NCBI GenBank assembly: GCA_951812925.1 | Contig: OX638369.1 | Location: 50,277,061 to 50,341,060, forward strand | Reading direction: 5' to 3' | Origin: Calliopum simillimum | Lineage: Eukaryota > Arthropoda > Insecta > Diptera > Lauxaniidae | DNA: 64,000 bases | Shown here: piece after piece, positions 35,942-48,429 of the stretch | How positions within the stretch are numbered: the stretch's first letter is position 1 | Layout: each line of letters opens with the position of its first letter | Notes under the pieces: generated by a model | The model's database searches: none | The model's input: the letters and a program-made list of their open reading frames with translations, nothing else | What the model was told of the DNA's origin: nothing | Translations under genes and position numbers: made by a program

Positions 35942-36385
35942 AGTTTACAGCCAAAATTCCCAGTGAATGGCATTATTCATTTTATATGTAAAATGGGCTG
36001 CTGATTCCGAAAATCGCATTATTTTTTTTTTTATTTCGCGTCATTTTCGAGATATCGGTCATTTTTGGTTTTTGGACCAAAAAAACATATAGTTCTACTT
36101 CAATACAAATATCTCAAGAACCAATAATTGTGTTAAAACGTATTACATATCATTAAAGGTAATTAAATTATCTAAAATAAATTTTCACATTACTTTTTGA
36201 TTGGCTTGTTACTTTTGGCCAAATACAATACATTGATTTCTAAAAAAAACATGTTTTTTTTTTCGAAAATATTAAGAAAAAATCAAAAAAGTAATGCGAT
36301 TTTCGGAATCAGCAGCCCATTTTACATATAAAATGAATAATGGTATTCAATGGGAAAAAATGTTTAATCATTCGTAAACTTGTGT
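35942..36385. mobile_element. Foldback MITE, family B
   Basis: The ends read ACACTAGTTTAC and, inverted, ACACAAGTTTAC; the first bases are shared with the 34284 element's target duplication. The arms of about 120 bp include 'aaatgggctgctgattccgaaaatcgcatta' written inverted near 36290-36325. The same family recurs as single-arm copies near 39700-39875 and 53040-53400. No coding sequence. Confidence 0.8.
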
Positions 36386-36399
36386 TATCAAACACTGTT

Positions 36400-37361
36400 C
36401 ACGGTGCTCTTGAACAGTCGATAGGTTTTTTGGCTATGTGGAGAAAATCTGTGAATGGGGTTTCATTTGTATTAGTTTAGTTGTCTGAAAAATGCAAACT
36501 CTGAAATCGTAGCTGATCATCCCCGCGAAATATCGCAAAAATTCATATCCCATATAAAATAAAAAAAATTCTGAAAAAAAACGCAACGAACAAATATAAA
36601 AATAGTTATTTCCAATGTATTTTGTAATGCTGAATCCGAATCCGGATTTAGAATTGCTGTATCTCATACGGTTTTTGAGATATATTAGACTGAGCAAGGA
36701 AAAAAAGCTGATGCTATGTTTTATTGCTGTGTTTTGGAGCTATATAACAGGACGTATATCCGTGAATTCTGATGCAGAAATGGAAAGCTCTAATCAATCT
36801 TCTAAACCTAATTCAAATAATGTCGATATCTTTATTTTTCTCGGAGATATCCTAACCTAAAATGTTAAAAAAGTGCAGAAAACGTGTTTTGTCATTATTT
36901 CAGTCTACGATATTTCGAAGAAAAATTAAGCTATTGACATAATTTAAATGCAGTTTTAAAGAAAAAAACTGGAACTTTCAGATAATGTATCGAATTTTGC
37001 GAATAAATATTCTATATTCTAGTTATATAGCTTCAAATTATAGCAAAACGGTCTTTTTTGCTTGTTTAGGCTAAGATATCTCATAAACCATATGAGATAT
37101 AGCAATTTTAAGGCCGGATTCAGATTCAGTATTGCAAAATACATTACATATAACTATTTTTATATTTGTTTGTTGCGTTTTTTTTATGAATTTTTTTTAT
37201 TTTGTATGCGATATGTATTTTTGCGATATTTCGCGGGGATGATCAGCTACGATTTCGGGGTTTGCATTTTTCAGATCACTAAACTAATAGAAATTAAACC
37301 CCATTCACAGATTTTCTCCACATAGCCAAAAAACTTATCGACTGTTCAAGAGCACCGTGTG
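36400..37361. mobile_element. Long-arm foldback element, family C
   Basis: The ends read CACGGTGCTCTTGAACAGTC and its exact complement. The arms of roughly 400 bp include 'ttttttggctatgtggagaaaatctg' and 'cgaaatatcgc' in inverted order. A short direct repeat TGTT flanks both sides, too short to prove the target length. Each arm contains an 87-codon open frame of the same length (36434-36697 minus, 37062-37325 plus). The interior shares 'gagatatcctaacctaaaa' with 13436. Confidence 0.85.
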
Positions 37362-37440
37362 TTGTAAAAATTATTAAACAGGGATACAATTTTTTTTTTT
37401 TTTTTTTTAAGTTTATATTAAAAAAAAAAAAGACGAAGAA

Positions 37441-38057
37441 CCCAACAAACAAAAACGTTTGGAAAATAACTGATTATACGCTTATTAAAAAAAACATTTT
37501 GTTTTGAAATTAACTTGCAAAATGTTTGGAAATTCTTGAATTTTAATTATTTAATAATCGGAATTTGCCCTTGTGAAAATCATTTAGAACGAGCTTATTA
37601 TAAATATTTTTATACAATATTTGCTAAATGTTTTTATACAATATTTTTAAATTGTTTTTTTAATTTTTCTATTAACTTTATGTTAGTGTTTATTGAACAA
37701 CAATTTCCAAACATTTTTATGTGTAATTAAAAATAAAAAAAAAATTGATTTTTACTGAGAATCGAACCTATGAAGTTATGAGTCGATAATCTTCTGAACT
37801 GACCTAACGTACCAGTTATGAATCAAATGCCTTGTGTTTTACTAAGCTCGATAAGTCATTGAAAAAGTAAAATAAAAAATTGTTGGTAAGTTTGGAAATA
37901 AACATTTTTTAATTGATGACTTTAACTTTGCAAAACAATTGTTAAAATTCTAAAAAAACAACATTTTCCAAACGTTTGAAAATTGTTTATGAAAACATTT
38001 GGAAATTAACTTTTTCCAAGCGTTAAAATTGAAAAGGTTATAAAATTGTTTGCTGGG
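37441..38057. mobile_element. MITE-like unit with tRNA-derived insert
   Basis: The ends read CCAACAAACAA on the left and the complement of TTGTTTGCTGGG on the right. 'acgtttggaaa' motifs recur in both orientations near each end (37455, 37520, 37970 and 37998). The tRNA-like stretch at 37752-37812 lies inside. Target duplication not resolved. Confidence 0.45.
37752..37812 (-). pseudogene. tRNA-derived sequence (Met-like)
   Basis: The minus strand contains an A-box-like TTAGGTCAGTTCAGA, an anticodon-loop-like ACTCATAA (CAT), and an exact B-box-type GGTTCGATTCTC at tRNA spacing. The acceptor stem does not pair well, so it is a tRNA pseudogene or SINE head rather than a working tRNA. Confidence 0.45.
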
Positions 38058-38110
38058 AATTTTTCTAAAAAAAACTACTTAAAAAAAAAAATATTATTTT
38101 TGTGTTTAGC

Positions 38111-38200
38111 ATTGGGTGAGATTTGAACCGAGGGAATTATGTTGAGCGATAAATACACACAGTCTGATAAGCGCGCTCATTAGCCACCTCAACCACTGCA
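38111..38200 (-). pseudogene. tRNA-derived sequence (Leu/Ser-like)
   Basis: The minus strand shows GAGGTGGCTAATGAGCGCG (A-box-like), then a longer variable region, then GGTTCAAATCTC (B-box). The extra length between the boxes suits a Leu or Ser type tRNA. It is about 350 bp from the Met-like copy and in the same orientation. The stems are imperfect, so a functional tRNA is unlikely. Confidence 0.4.
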
Positions 38201-39699
38201 ATCATTATAAGGAGATTGAGTGAAACTCTTTGTTTTAATATGATCTTCTACCAACTTATCAAAATTTGTCATACAACTCAATAAAATTTGAAAGAAAAAA
38301 TATGGTTTAACTGAATCGGCTATGAATATCGGAATTTTAACCAGTTTTTTTTTTTTTTAATTTTGTATACGATTTCTCATATGAGTTATGTACATACATC
38401 TTTTATTATAAAAATCATTGAGCTCATACCTAGTTTTTTCAGACCTGACTCACAAAAATACCTAAATTCGTCGTTTGCATGCATTTTACAGCCCGTTTCA
38501 GATATTTTTTATATATTTTTTCTTTCCGTGTAATCTAACTTCTCCGCCTCTGGGAAAATTATAAAAAAATATGTGGACACTCTCCACATGTCTAGGAATT
38601 ATATCCTATAAAAAATTGGGCTTACTGATGCTGGTTAAAAAGTTGTTCACAACGTAGTGACGCCGTGCAAATCTTTTTTCAGTAGTAGAGAAAAACAAGG
38701 CATCTTACGGAAAATCTGAAAATCTCACACTTATTCTATGGACGATTTTTTTTATATAACAGTCTATATATTTGTGAAGGAAATAAGATACTATTTAAGA
38801 AAATCGATGAAGAAATCGAAAAGATATATTAAATTGAATAATAAATTACCGAATTGCATTTTTGCCTATTCTTCATTTTTTTTTTTTTTTTTTTGTTATT
38901 TTATTTGTTATAAATTTGTATATTATATAAGGTGTATCGCATAAGGTTATGAAGCATCTAAGACGTGATAGAGGAGGCCCAGACTAACGAAAAATTGCAC
39001 CTGAGGTGGAGCATAAAATGTACCCCTGAGGAGTTATATGGTTAAAACTGATTTTCTGACTTGTTTTAGAATAAAAATCTTATTGGGTCACCCTAGCGTT
39101 TTAGAGAAAATTTTTTCTGTAAGAAACTTTTACCTAATTGTATGAGTTTTTGAAGAGTGTATTTGGTTTAAGAGTAAAAAAGGATTTCGCAAAGCTCTCT
39201 AAAACCGCCGTTTTTACGAAACCACTTTTTTAACCACGTTGACAGCATAACTTGAAGAGTTTTTGTCCGATCGACTTGATCCCAATGGCATTTTGTAGAA
39301 AAAACATGTTTCTACGGCAGAACGTAGCGGTCTTTTTTTTAATTTTTTACTCTTTATTTATGAACTTTTATTTAGAGAAAATTTCATGAAATTTTTTTTT
39401 TTTTTTTAGTCGGTTGTAATTTTTTTGTAAATTGATAATTTCAAAATCCCCTACGTCAAGCTACGTATATAGTCATTTATATGTACTTCAAAAATATTTT
39501 TGATTTTTTGCTATTAGACGCTCCGTTTTGCTGCAATGCTGTCAACGCCACTGGCATCAAATTTTTAGACGCATCATGTTTGACTATGGCCAAACTCGAT
39601 AAATAAAAAAAAAAAAATTACAAATTTTTCCATGTAGTACTAACTTCAATTAATACATATGCAAAGTTTTATATTTATTTTTATGTCAAGCGAATTTTT
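38201..39699. other. AT-rich spacer, nothing recognised
   Basis: 'tttccgtgtaat' at 38523 is the complement of the 'attacacgg.a.aaa' motif seen at 40763 and 40944, possibly a common element end. The sequence 38940-39600 has no identified family. Confidence 0.4.
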
Positions 39700-39875
39700 C
39701 TTAATTAATAAAATAAGTGAAACTATCTTTTTTTTTGGTCCAAAAACCGAAAATGACCGATATTTCGAACACGGCATGAAAACAAAAAATTTCGGCGGTT
39801 TTCGGAATCAGCAGCCGATTTTACATATGAAATGTATGATGGCATTCATAGTCCATTTTTTCTGTAAACTAGTGT
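39700..39875. mobile_element. Foldback MITE family B, one-arm remnant
   Basis: Contains 'ggtccaaaaaccgaaaatgaccgatattt' and 'ttttcggaatcagcagcc.attttacata', and ends ctgtaaactagtgtt. This matches the right arm of 35942-36385. The opposite arm is missing or too diverged to see. Confidence 0.7.
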
Positions 39876-41974
39876 TATTGTAAAGTAAAAAAAGCATGTC
39901 TGTTAGCCAGATATGTTTTTTACTTTTATTAATGACTGTATTTTAATCGTGAAAAACAAAAGTTTTCCATGAACTTGCAACAAAGGTATAATTTAAATTG
40001 AATGATTTGTAACTATTCAAAATCGGTTCAACAAAAACTGCACGCTTCATATCGTCATCAACAACATCTCGTGCGTCAAATGTGGGGGCTCGAATTATAC
40101 AAATATTTATTACGTTGGTATCCACACTGCTAATTTTATGATAAATTTTTACTTAATTCTATTGGGTTTAGCAAGAATTAATGCGATTGGAAATTATAAG
40201 TAAATTACAAATTTTAGTTAAGATCTTATAAAACCCAACATTTATTACGTACATCGCTATTAATCGTTTGTTTATTGAACCCAATTTGAGAGATTTGTGA
40301 TGAATAAGAAAAAATGGGAATTTCCGGAAAAACCCAACTTTTATTACGAAAAGATTGCGATGCGATTAACCAATAATGATGACAGGTAACATATGAAAGT
40401 AACAATGATTTAGATATTCTATTAATAATTCTTGTTTCAAATATATGTAAATATTCTTGTTCTCAGCTTGTTACTTTATAAGATGAGCCCAGCTTCTATA
40501 ACTGAATTTGCTTTGGATTTATTAAGAATGGAAGTTTGGAAAAACCCAGCTTTTACTATAACTGATAATGAAAGTGCTAATCGGAAATACCCAGAATTTG
40601 TGAGGTAGCTAATAATTCTTGTGTTGACTTCTGATGCAGTATCAATATTATCATCAAAAAAAAAAAAAAAAAAACACAAACATTGTCAGACAAACAATCT
40701 CGTTGCCGACGACATCAAAATAAAAACAAAATCACAAGCTTGACAACAAGTGCAAATAAATAATTACACGGTAAAAAAAAAATTGAAGTTTTCAAAAACC
40801 CAAAAAGGTAACAACAACAGTGGTTTTAGTGCGTTTTGATCTACTGAACACGAACAATATAATCCTTTTTGTTGCATCATGTCAGGTTTTTGTATGCGCA
40901 CCATGAATGGAAGATATCAGGATACTTACTTATACGTAACTATTACACGGAGAAAAAAAATAGGTCATGCTACTTAAGTTCTAGTAAATTTTACTAGAAT
41001 TTCAAGTTAATATAGTGGCAACTCCCTAAAATAAATTTTTTTATTGCAAAACTGTGACTCGGACTTGGATATTTCATCAGAGAACGACGAATTAGCTACA
41101 ATTTCACCTTTTTTTAAAAACATTTTTTCCAACACATTTTTCATCTATTGTATTTCTTTCCAGCAAAATTATTTTTTTTTTCCATATTTACTCTTATGAG
41201 TGTGTTCTCTGAACCTTTTTTGACTTACAATAAAGATATCAACGCTTTGTTTCAACATTTGTGTCAGTTTTAATGACTTTTTGAAAGTTTCCCACTTTAC
41301 CCCACGATTTTCAATTTTTTCCATATTGGGCATCCTCGGTCAAAGCGTCGTAGTCAACAGAAAATCCATATTTTCGGTTCGTTTTTTCGGTAAAAATATA
41401 GTTTATTTAATTTTCTTTACTACAGGAAGTTGAAACATGGAAAAATAAGAAGTTTTGTTCATTTTATGGAGCTTCGAAAAAAAATTTTCCACTTTACCCC
41501 ACATTCCCCTACTAAAGAATGAGATACACTTTGACTTAGTATATACTTCTGAAGAGTCGTGGCACCGCCCTAAACTTTTATTTAGTTTGGTCATATCTTT
41601 TTTAACCGTGTAAGATATCTTGATGAAATTTGATACACAGCAATGACTTACGATGCCTTATAATGAACACAAATTAGACGAAATCGAGAAAGTGCCACGC
41701 CCACTTTTAAACCATTGAATATTTTGATGTTTTGATTTTGATATTACTCGTAAATAATGGCAGGCAAACGGACTAGTTTAAGAGTAGTCCATTAACTAGT
41801 CCTCTACCAACCAGTACTAATCCGACTTCAATCCCTTTTGCATACAAGCAACTGTTCTTTTTTGTGTGTTGTTGTCCTACGAAATTTCAATTGGCCCCTT
41901 ATGCATTACCTTTGCACCAGTCTAGGGCTAGTTGTGGTATGAAGTAGTCCTATAGCAATAATTTTTTTTTTTAT
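39876..41974. other. Spacer with short degenerate repeats
   Basis: 'aaacccaacatttattacg', 'aaaacccaacttttattacg' and 'aaaacccagcttttactata' at 40230, 40330 and 40549 are diverged repeats. 'attacacgg' plus A-run motifs occur at 40763 and 40944, a near-perfect palindrome TTCTAGTAAATTTTACTAGA at 40979, and 'actttaccccac' at 41291 and 41491. No gene is seen. Confidence 0.45.
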
Positions 41975-41984
41975 ACCCTAAACC

Positions 41985-42640
41985 CAGGGTATATTCACTT
42001 TGTCCTTCCGTTTGTAACGCATAGAAAAGTATATATATTCTTGATCAGCGTCACCTTCTGAGTCGATATAGCCATGTCCGTCTGTCTGGCTGTGTGTGGA
42101 AATACATTTTTTTGGAAAACTAAGCAAGATAATTCAATGAAATTTGGTACACAGTCTCCGTCGTCAAAGTTAGCTCGAGGGATTGAGAATGAGTAAAATC
42201 GTTCAACGGACACGCCTACCGCCCATACAAAAAATATCTTCAAAATGCTACTTTTGGAGTATTTTTCACGAATTTGGGCAAGAGAGCGTGGCACCTCTCA
42301 TATAAGCAAAATCTTCAAAACGCTATACTGAAAGCCTGTTTTGAGACAATCGAACTAAATTTTACTCAGACACTAAAAATTATAAATGCAAGCTTTAAGC
42401 AAAAACTGGATAAAATCAGAAAAGAGGGCGTGGCACCTCCCATATAAGCAAAAGGTTCAAAAAGCTATACTGAAAACATTTTTTGAGATAATCCAACCAA
42501 ATTTCACTCAAATGCTAAGAACTATAAATTCAAACTCTGAGGAAAAACTGAGTGAATACGGACAAGAGGGCGTGGCACCTCCCATATAAGCAAAATTTTC
42601 AAAATACTGCTGTGTAGGGTATTTAATATTTGGCCAGGCC
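41985..42640 (+). mobile_element. INE-1-like element, 142-bp tandem modules
   Basis: Opens with 'cccagggtatattcactttgtccttccg' and then has 'tatatattcttgatcagcgtcacc', 'gtccgtctgtctggctgtg' and 'ccgtcgtcaaagttagctcg'. Three 'gcgtggcacct' modules follow at 42286, 42428 and 42570, exactly 142 bp apart. It ends near 'gtagggtatttaatatttgg'. The layout resembles INE-1/DINE-1 (Helentron-type) elements of flies, but the name is from memory. The frames in it are not genes. Confidence 0.75.
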
Positions 42641-42859
42641 AAAGGTAACACCCTTACTAGTTACTTTTCACTTTGCATTTTTTTATTTTTTATTAACGTT
42701 TCTACGTCAGCTTCGAAGTGTGAAAGTTTGAAGATTTATTTAAATATATAAATAGGCAAACGAAATCGATTCAGTCCCTGTTTCTATACCTAAATCTCAA
42801 CTGATTTGCTTGATTCTTTTTTTGTTGGAAAGGCGATGAGGAGGAGCAGTGCATAGGAC

Positions 42860-43340
42860 TATACTTTTTTTAAGTGGGCGGTGCCACGCCCCTAAATGGA
42901 AAAAACGCTCTCACGGCTCAACCGCTCCATCGATTTTAACGAAATTTGGTATGGAGATAGGGATAGCATTAAAGAACGATAATATGACCATTATGTTTTT
43001 CAGTGGGCGATGTCACTCCCCTAAATGGAAAAAACGCTCTCACGGCTAAAGAGATTGGATTGGCACTAAGGAACGATAACATGACCATTAAAAAAACGCT
43101 CTCACGGCGAAACTACTGCATACAATTTTAATGAAATTTGGTATAGATATAGGGTTAGCACTATATAGCACGATAGCATGATTGGTTTTTATGAATTTTG
43201 GCACAGAAAGATATCAAAAACTGTTTGCTCTTTAGTAGGAGTTACTCGCCTCTAAATAAAAAGCACGATATTGCAACACCGATGCAGATAAGCTGAAATC
43301 CTAAGGAAGAATATTAAAAGCTTTTTGTGTTCTATCGACC
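42860..43340 (+). repeat. Interspersed repeat, tandem 'ctaaatggaaaaaacgctctcacgg' units
   Basis: Diverged units begin near 42893, 43022 and 43093. The first carries 'gtgggcggtgccacgccccta' and the second 'gtgggcgatgtcactccccta'. Both are followed by 'aaatttggtat.gagatagg'-type text. The 67-codon frame 42849-43049 reads through the units. Confidence 0.7.
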
Positions 43341-43832
43341 AATTCAGGGTATAAAAACTTTTTCTTTATTTTATCGTAAATTCGAAATGGTCGAATTTCG
43401 GCCACAAGGCGAACTCTAGTTTAAATAAATTTAGATGTTTTATTTTGTTTAACTTTTTTTTGTAACCTTAGCTTTAAATTACATAGAAAATACCAGGGCT
43501 GCATAGTAGATTTTTTGGTGAAAATTGGAAACAATTTGAAGAAATATGTATCTCTGCTGGAAATGTCGATTCTTAAAATGTTCAAGATTGCAAGGGATGA
43601 GAAAGGAATTAATCCACTAGAATAAAATTTCCAGACAAATTCATGATAAGGCCCTATATTACCAAAGTGTTTTAAAAACATTTATTTATTTCAATTTTCA
43701 AGGATAATTTACATAAAAAATATTCGCAAATATAAAGCCCAAATGATTTTATTTTCAAAAACAACTAAGACTTAAAAACATTTATACGATGACGAATTCT
43801 TACTAATTTAAGTGGATTTGCCATATGTATGT

Positions 43833-45609
43833 AGTACCTGGAGACCGATCCCTGCTCGGTCAACAATCTAATCTTATTATTTTAGTCGATGTTTTTATTC
43901 ATAGCTATTTTTTGTTAAGAAACTTGTATCTTTTCACTTCTAATGGTCATGCTTTCAAAATGATAAATAAACCGATGAGAATAATAATAAGAAAAAACTC
44001 GGAAAGCATCGAATGGTATAGAAAAATATCAAAAACTCAAATTTTTTTTGGCGAAATAGAATGCCCTAAAATAAATAAATGGGATATGCCACTCACCCAA
44101 AATATTTTGTCTTTTGTATGGCGGCTGAAATATCTTTTCTTCAAAGGATCATAACTCGGAAAATAAGAATCCTATTGGAAAAATCCGAAAGGTTTTTTGG
44201 ATAAGGAAGAGTGTAACTATCCGATGCTATTAATAAAAAAGAAATTCACCTTTTCTTGTAGCTACGCTGTAAGACTGAACACAGCGTTTTCTTTAACTTC
44301 AAGCAAGGATATTTCAAAATCCTGCAGGTATAATGACAGTTCTGCTGATGAAGACGGATTATGCGTCAAAAAGTACATAAGACTGCATATAAGAATTAAA
44401 CAGTTCATTCCATTTTTTTTTTTTTTGTGCCTGAGTTATTAACAAAAATTTTTATTTTGGTGAAAAAGTGGGCGTGGCAATTATTAAACAAAGCCTTCTT
44501 TTTGTTATGCTTTAGATACTCCTGATCTAGATTCGCATACCAAATTTCATCAAAATATGTTGTGTCATTTGCGAGAAACAGCATTTAATGTATTTTACTT
44601 GTATGGGAGGTTCCACGCTCACTTCCGATATTTTGCCTACTTTCAGGTCGTAGGTGCCTAATAGCAAGTAAACTCCCTACAGTTAAATTCAGAAAGATTG
44701 CTTTAGTAGTTTTCTTTTTATAGCGCATTATATTTTTGTGGGCGGTGCCACGCCCTTTAACGAGTTTTCCCAATATAATGGCATATGACATATTAATACT
44801 TGTTTGAAGAGGCAACAGATCCTAAATTTTCATCAAAATTGTCGGAGTCGTTTTCGAGTAATATTGAATCAAAATTTTCAAGGGTTAAAAAGTGGGCGTG
44901 GCACTTATTTGATCCCGCCCACTTTTCGTTTGTTACAAGATATTATTAAGCAGTACCTACACACCAAATTTCATTAAAATACCTTGTAACATTTGCGAGA
45001 AATAGCATTTAACGTATTTTGCTTGTATGTGAGATGCCTTATAGCAAATATGCTCCCCACAGTTAATTTTAGAATGATTACTTTATTAGTTTTCTTTTTA
45101 TACCGTATTTTATTTTTGTGGGCGGTGCCACGCCCCTCAACGAGTTTTCTCAATATAATGGCATATCACATATTAATTCTTGTTAGTAGAGGTAAAATCT
45201 CCTAAATTTTTATTAAAATCGTTGGAGTCGTTTTCGAGTAATATTGAATCAAAATTTTCAAGTGTTAAAAAGTGGGCGTGGCACTTCTTTGATCCCGCCC
45301 ACTTTTTGTCTGTCACAAGGTATTATTAAGCAGTATCCGCCTACGAAATTTCATTCAAATACCTTGTATGGTTTACGAGTTATGACCAAATCAAATTTAA
45401 AATTTAGGGCGGTGCCACGCCCCCTGGTGAGCATTTACAAAGTTCAAGCCTAGCTCATTCTTCATTACATGCTAATATCTAACACTGTTCCAAGTTTCAT
45501 TAAAATCGCTGTACCCGTTTTCGAGAAAAAGTTTTGCCCGTTCCAAACAAACATACATACGTAAAGTACATAAGTACTTACAATTTTATCTCGTATAAGA
45601 AGAGAAGAT
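43833..45609 (+). mobile_element. Interspersed element, copy B
   Basis: Same order and orientation as 7592-9524, from AGTACCTGGAGACCGATCCC to TCGTATAAGAAGAGAAGA. The 'tatttttgtgggcggtgccacgccc' modules are about 380 bp apart here. The first module in this copy is missing some of the short blocks seen in copy A, and vice versa, so the copies differ by internal gains or losses. Not coding. Confidence 0.75.
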
Positions 45610-48429
45610 TAATGCGCATATTGTTATATTCAGAAAGGCGTACTTTGAGGTTCACTCTACTTTGAATAGTCACTTCATGTTTATTTTAACCAAATTTATA
45701 TTACCGACGGAAGGACAAAGTTATTATAACTTTGGTGTTGATTTAAATCGAAATAGCACAATAATAACAAAAACCTTTCAGAAGTATATTTTCAGCGCAA
45801 GAGTAATAATTGGTTATGTTTTACTTAGCAAAACGTCACATTTTCAAGACAGTTAATTCACTGACTGACTACTACGTAAAACTAGCAATTGGGGAAATTT
45901 AAAATCTATCAAAAGAACTGACCTAGAATCTATGACATAAACGAATCCCGTTGGAATAGCCCAGAAGTTGACTAACAAAACAAAAAAGTTCGCATTGATT
46001 GTAACGCTTAATATTAACTTTGGTTTTTGTTTTTGTTTTGTATATTGCCAAGATTGCTTTTAGCCATTGTTTTCAGTTTTATTTTTTGTTTTCTTTTTAT
46101 TGCAAGAGTTTGACGTATTGAAAACGAAACTTGTAGAACAAGTATTGCGCACACACAACACATCACTTACACTTCGCATCCAGTATTTGTTGAATACACT
46201 TTGAAAGCGTGTATTGTATCTCGTAGACACACTCACTCGCTCACTCCATCCACAAGCCATCCACTGTAAAATTGAATTTCCAGCAGTGCGATGTCATGCA
46301 AAGCCTGACGTAGTTAAACAGTTGAGGGTAATCAATCGTCGAAGAGCATTGCATCATTTATTAGTTAGCAGACTCTTTTAATAAAGACAACAAAAAGCGT
46401 TTTAACTCCCAAACACTCTCACTCCACCTCAAAGCCATGACTCAATACTTGTAAGAGTTCCTCACCTGAAAGCGTGAACGTTTCTCTACTAAAAACACTC
46501 ATATAACATACTGCACTCAAAAGCTGAGCTTAAGCTTAAGCTTTGAAAGTGAAATGAGTACATTGCTAATTAAAAAAAGAGCCATTTTTTATGGCATTTA
46601 TGTTGATTTTGCGAAAAATTTGATTCTGAAAATCTTCTCGATTTTTACTGTTTTGGTGTATTATGATATTGGTTGATTGGCAAAATTGTACTTTTTGTCA
46701 GTTTTTGGTGATTTATTTGGAAAGTGGGACTTGTTACAAAATTTAACAGAAGACACAGTTAAAAAATATTAAAAAACTTGTGAGTTTGGTTGAAAATTAT
46801 CATGTACCGTAACCCTTGTGGTTTCAGAAAAAACTTAAAATGCTTAAATCCGCGTTCACACTATATAGGTTAGTTTTTTCTCTGACAGTTACTCTGTTGT
46901 TAACCGAATCTGAACATGTAGCATTCAGTTTTTCATTAATATTTTTAATTTGTGGTTTTGTTGGTGTTTTTACTAAAACACATTAAACAATAAGCTCAAA
47001 CCAACAATGTCATCTGATCCATTCTCTATATCATTATTATTATCTATTCCGAAAAACAATTAAAAATTTTAAATAATTCGATATTGTACATATGTATGCA
47101 ATTTTTTCCCCTCTTCAGCAGGGATACTGTTTTCTTTCAATTTTGTCCAAAAAAAAAAAAACAACTATGCAGCCGTGATATTTTCCATTTGATTTGGACA
47201 GCTAAGTTAGATTAAAAGAAAATATAGACATTTAAATTCCGTTGAAAATAATCAAAATAAAGTAAAATTGCAAAATTGGTGATTAAATTTGGCTAAATAA
47301 ATCTCTAAGTCTTCACACTTGTGCTGAAGGAAGAAGGTAAGGTGCTTCTAACTGAAGTTGCGTAGCATTAGCTCCTCCTGGAAATATGTATCAACATCTA
47401 TTCTTATTGAAAAGTTTGGGTTGATTTTAATTCAGCGACACCTCGTATTTCCCTTTTAAACTTAGCTTAATTTATCAAGCTTTTAATTCTAAGATTGAAA
47501 ATGTTATCAAAATCGAAACTGTTCCATCGGAGGATCCGGATTTAGCTTTTAGAAAAACCGTTATAAGTGGGAAACCCTTGAATGGATTTCAAAAATATTT
47601 TTACAAAAGTTTTTAATTTCACATGTATTATTTTTTCGCACTTCGAATTCCCTATTATAAAATTGGCGGATAAATTCTTACAACAAAGGTCAAAATATTT
47701 CCTCTCCAATTAATTGCCAATGATCTTAAATCTACTCGTATTATACAAAAGTAACTGCAACATGTCTATCTGTTTGGCTTTATTTGACCTTAAGTCTAGG
47801 TATTCGAATTCGAAAATTTACGGTCAGACTCAAAATATGTGTTACCTATATATAGGGATAGCAATTGGCTTTGCATCTCCGATTTTTTTGAAATTTTTTT
47901 TCTTATGAGTAGTAGAGGCTAGCATCTATGATTTTTTAAAAATTGTTTTTATCAAGCCGTTTCAGAGACATAAATTTTTAAGAAACTGAAAAAGCTGCAA
48001 AAACGAAATTAATAAGTTTTTTGAAAAGTTCATAATTCCGCCAATAGTCGGCCAAATTGCTATTTTTATCAATGATTATCTTCTATTTCATAAAAAAAAA
48101 TTTTCGAAAAGACTTTAATATGTTTCACAAATTTTAAGACTATTTTAAGAATGGGTAAATGATGGGATCTATTTTTTTCGAAAAAGTGAGTGAACGAGCC
48201 CTTTTTTCCACTAATTAAGGGGGCTTCCAAACAAAATTTTGATGAAAACATCAAAAAAAAAAAATTCTTCATGGCTGGGAGGCTAAGAAAATGTTCAGTA
48301 ACCACCCTCAATTTTTCCACCTCAACGATTTTCTTGAACATGCTGTTCTCTTTTCTCTACAAAATAGATTATTTCTATCTAAATTTTGTATGAAAGGCCC
48401 CTTGAAGGGTGGATAAAAGGGGCTAGTAT
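45610..48429. other. Spacer, complex stretch at 46060-46550
   Basis: Between 46060 and 46550 the sequence is less repetitive, with CACTCACTCGCTCACTCC and similar tracts and AAGCTTAAGCTTTGAA at 46532-46547. It resembles promoter or 5' untranslated DNA but has no supported exon. The remainder is AT-rich and featureless. Confidence 0.35.

Noticed and set aside
43825..44154. 109-codon frame at the start of copy B
   Set aside because: It reads through a repeat; the matching part of copy A does not keep it open.
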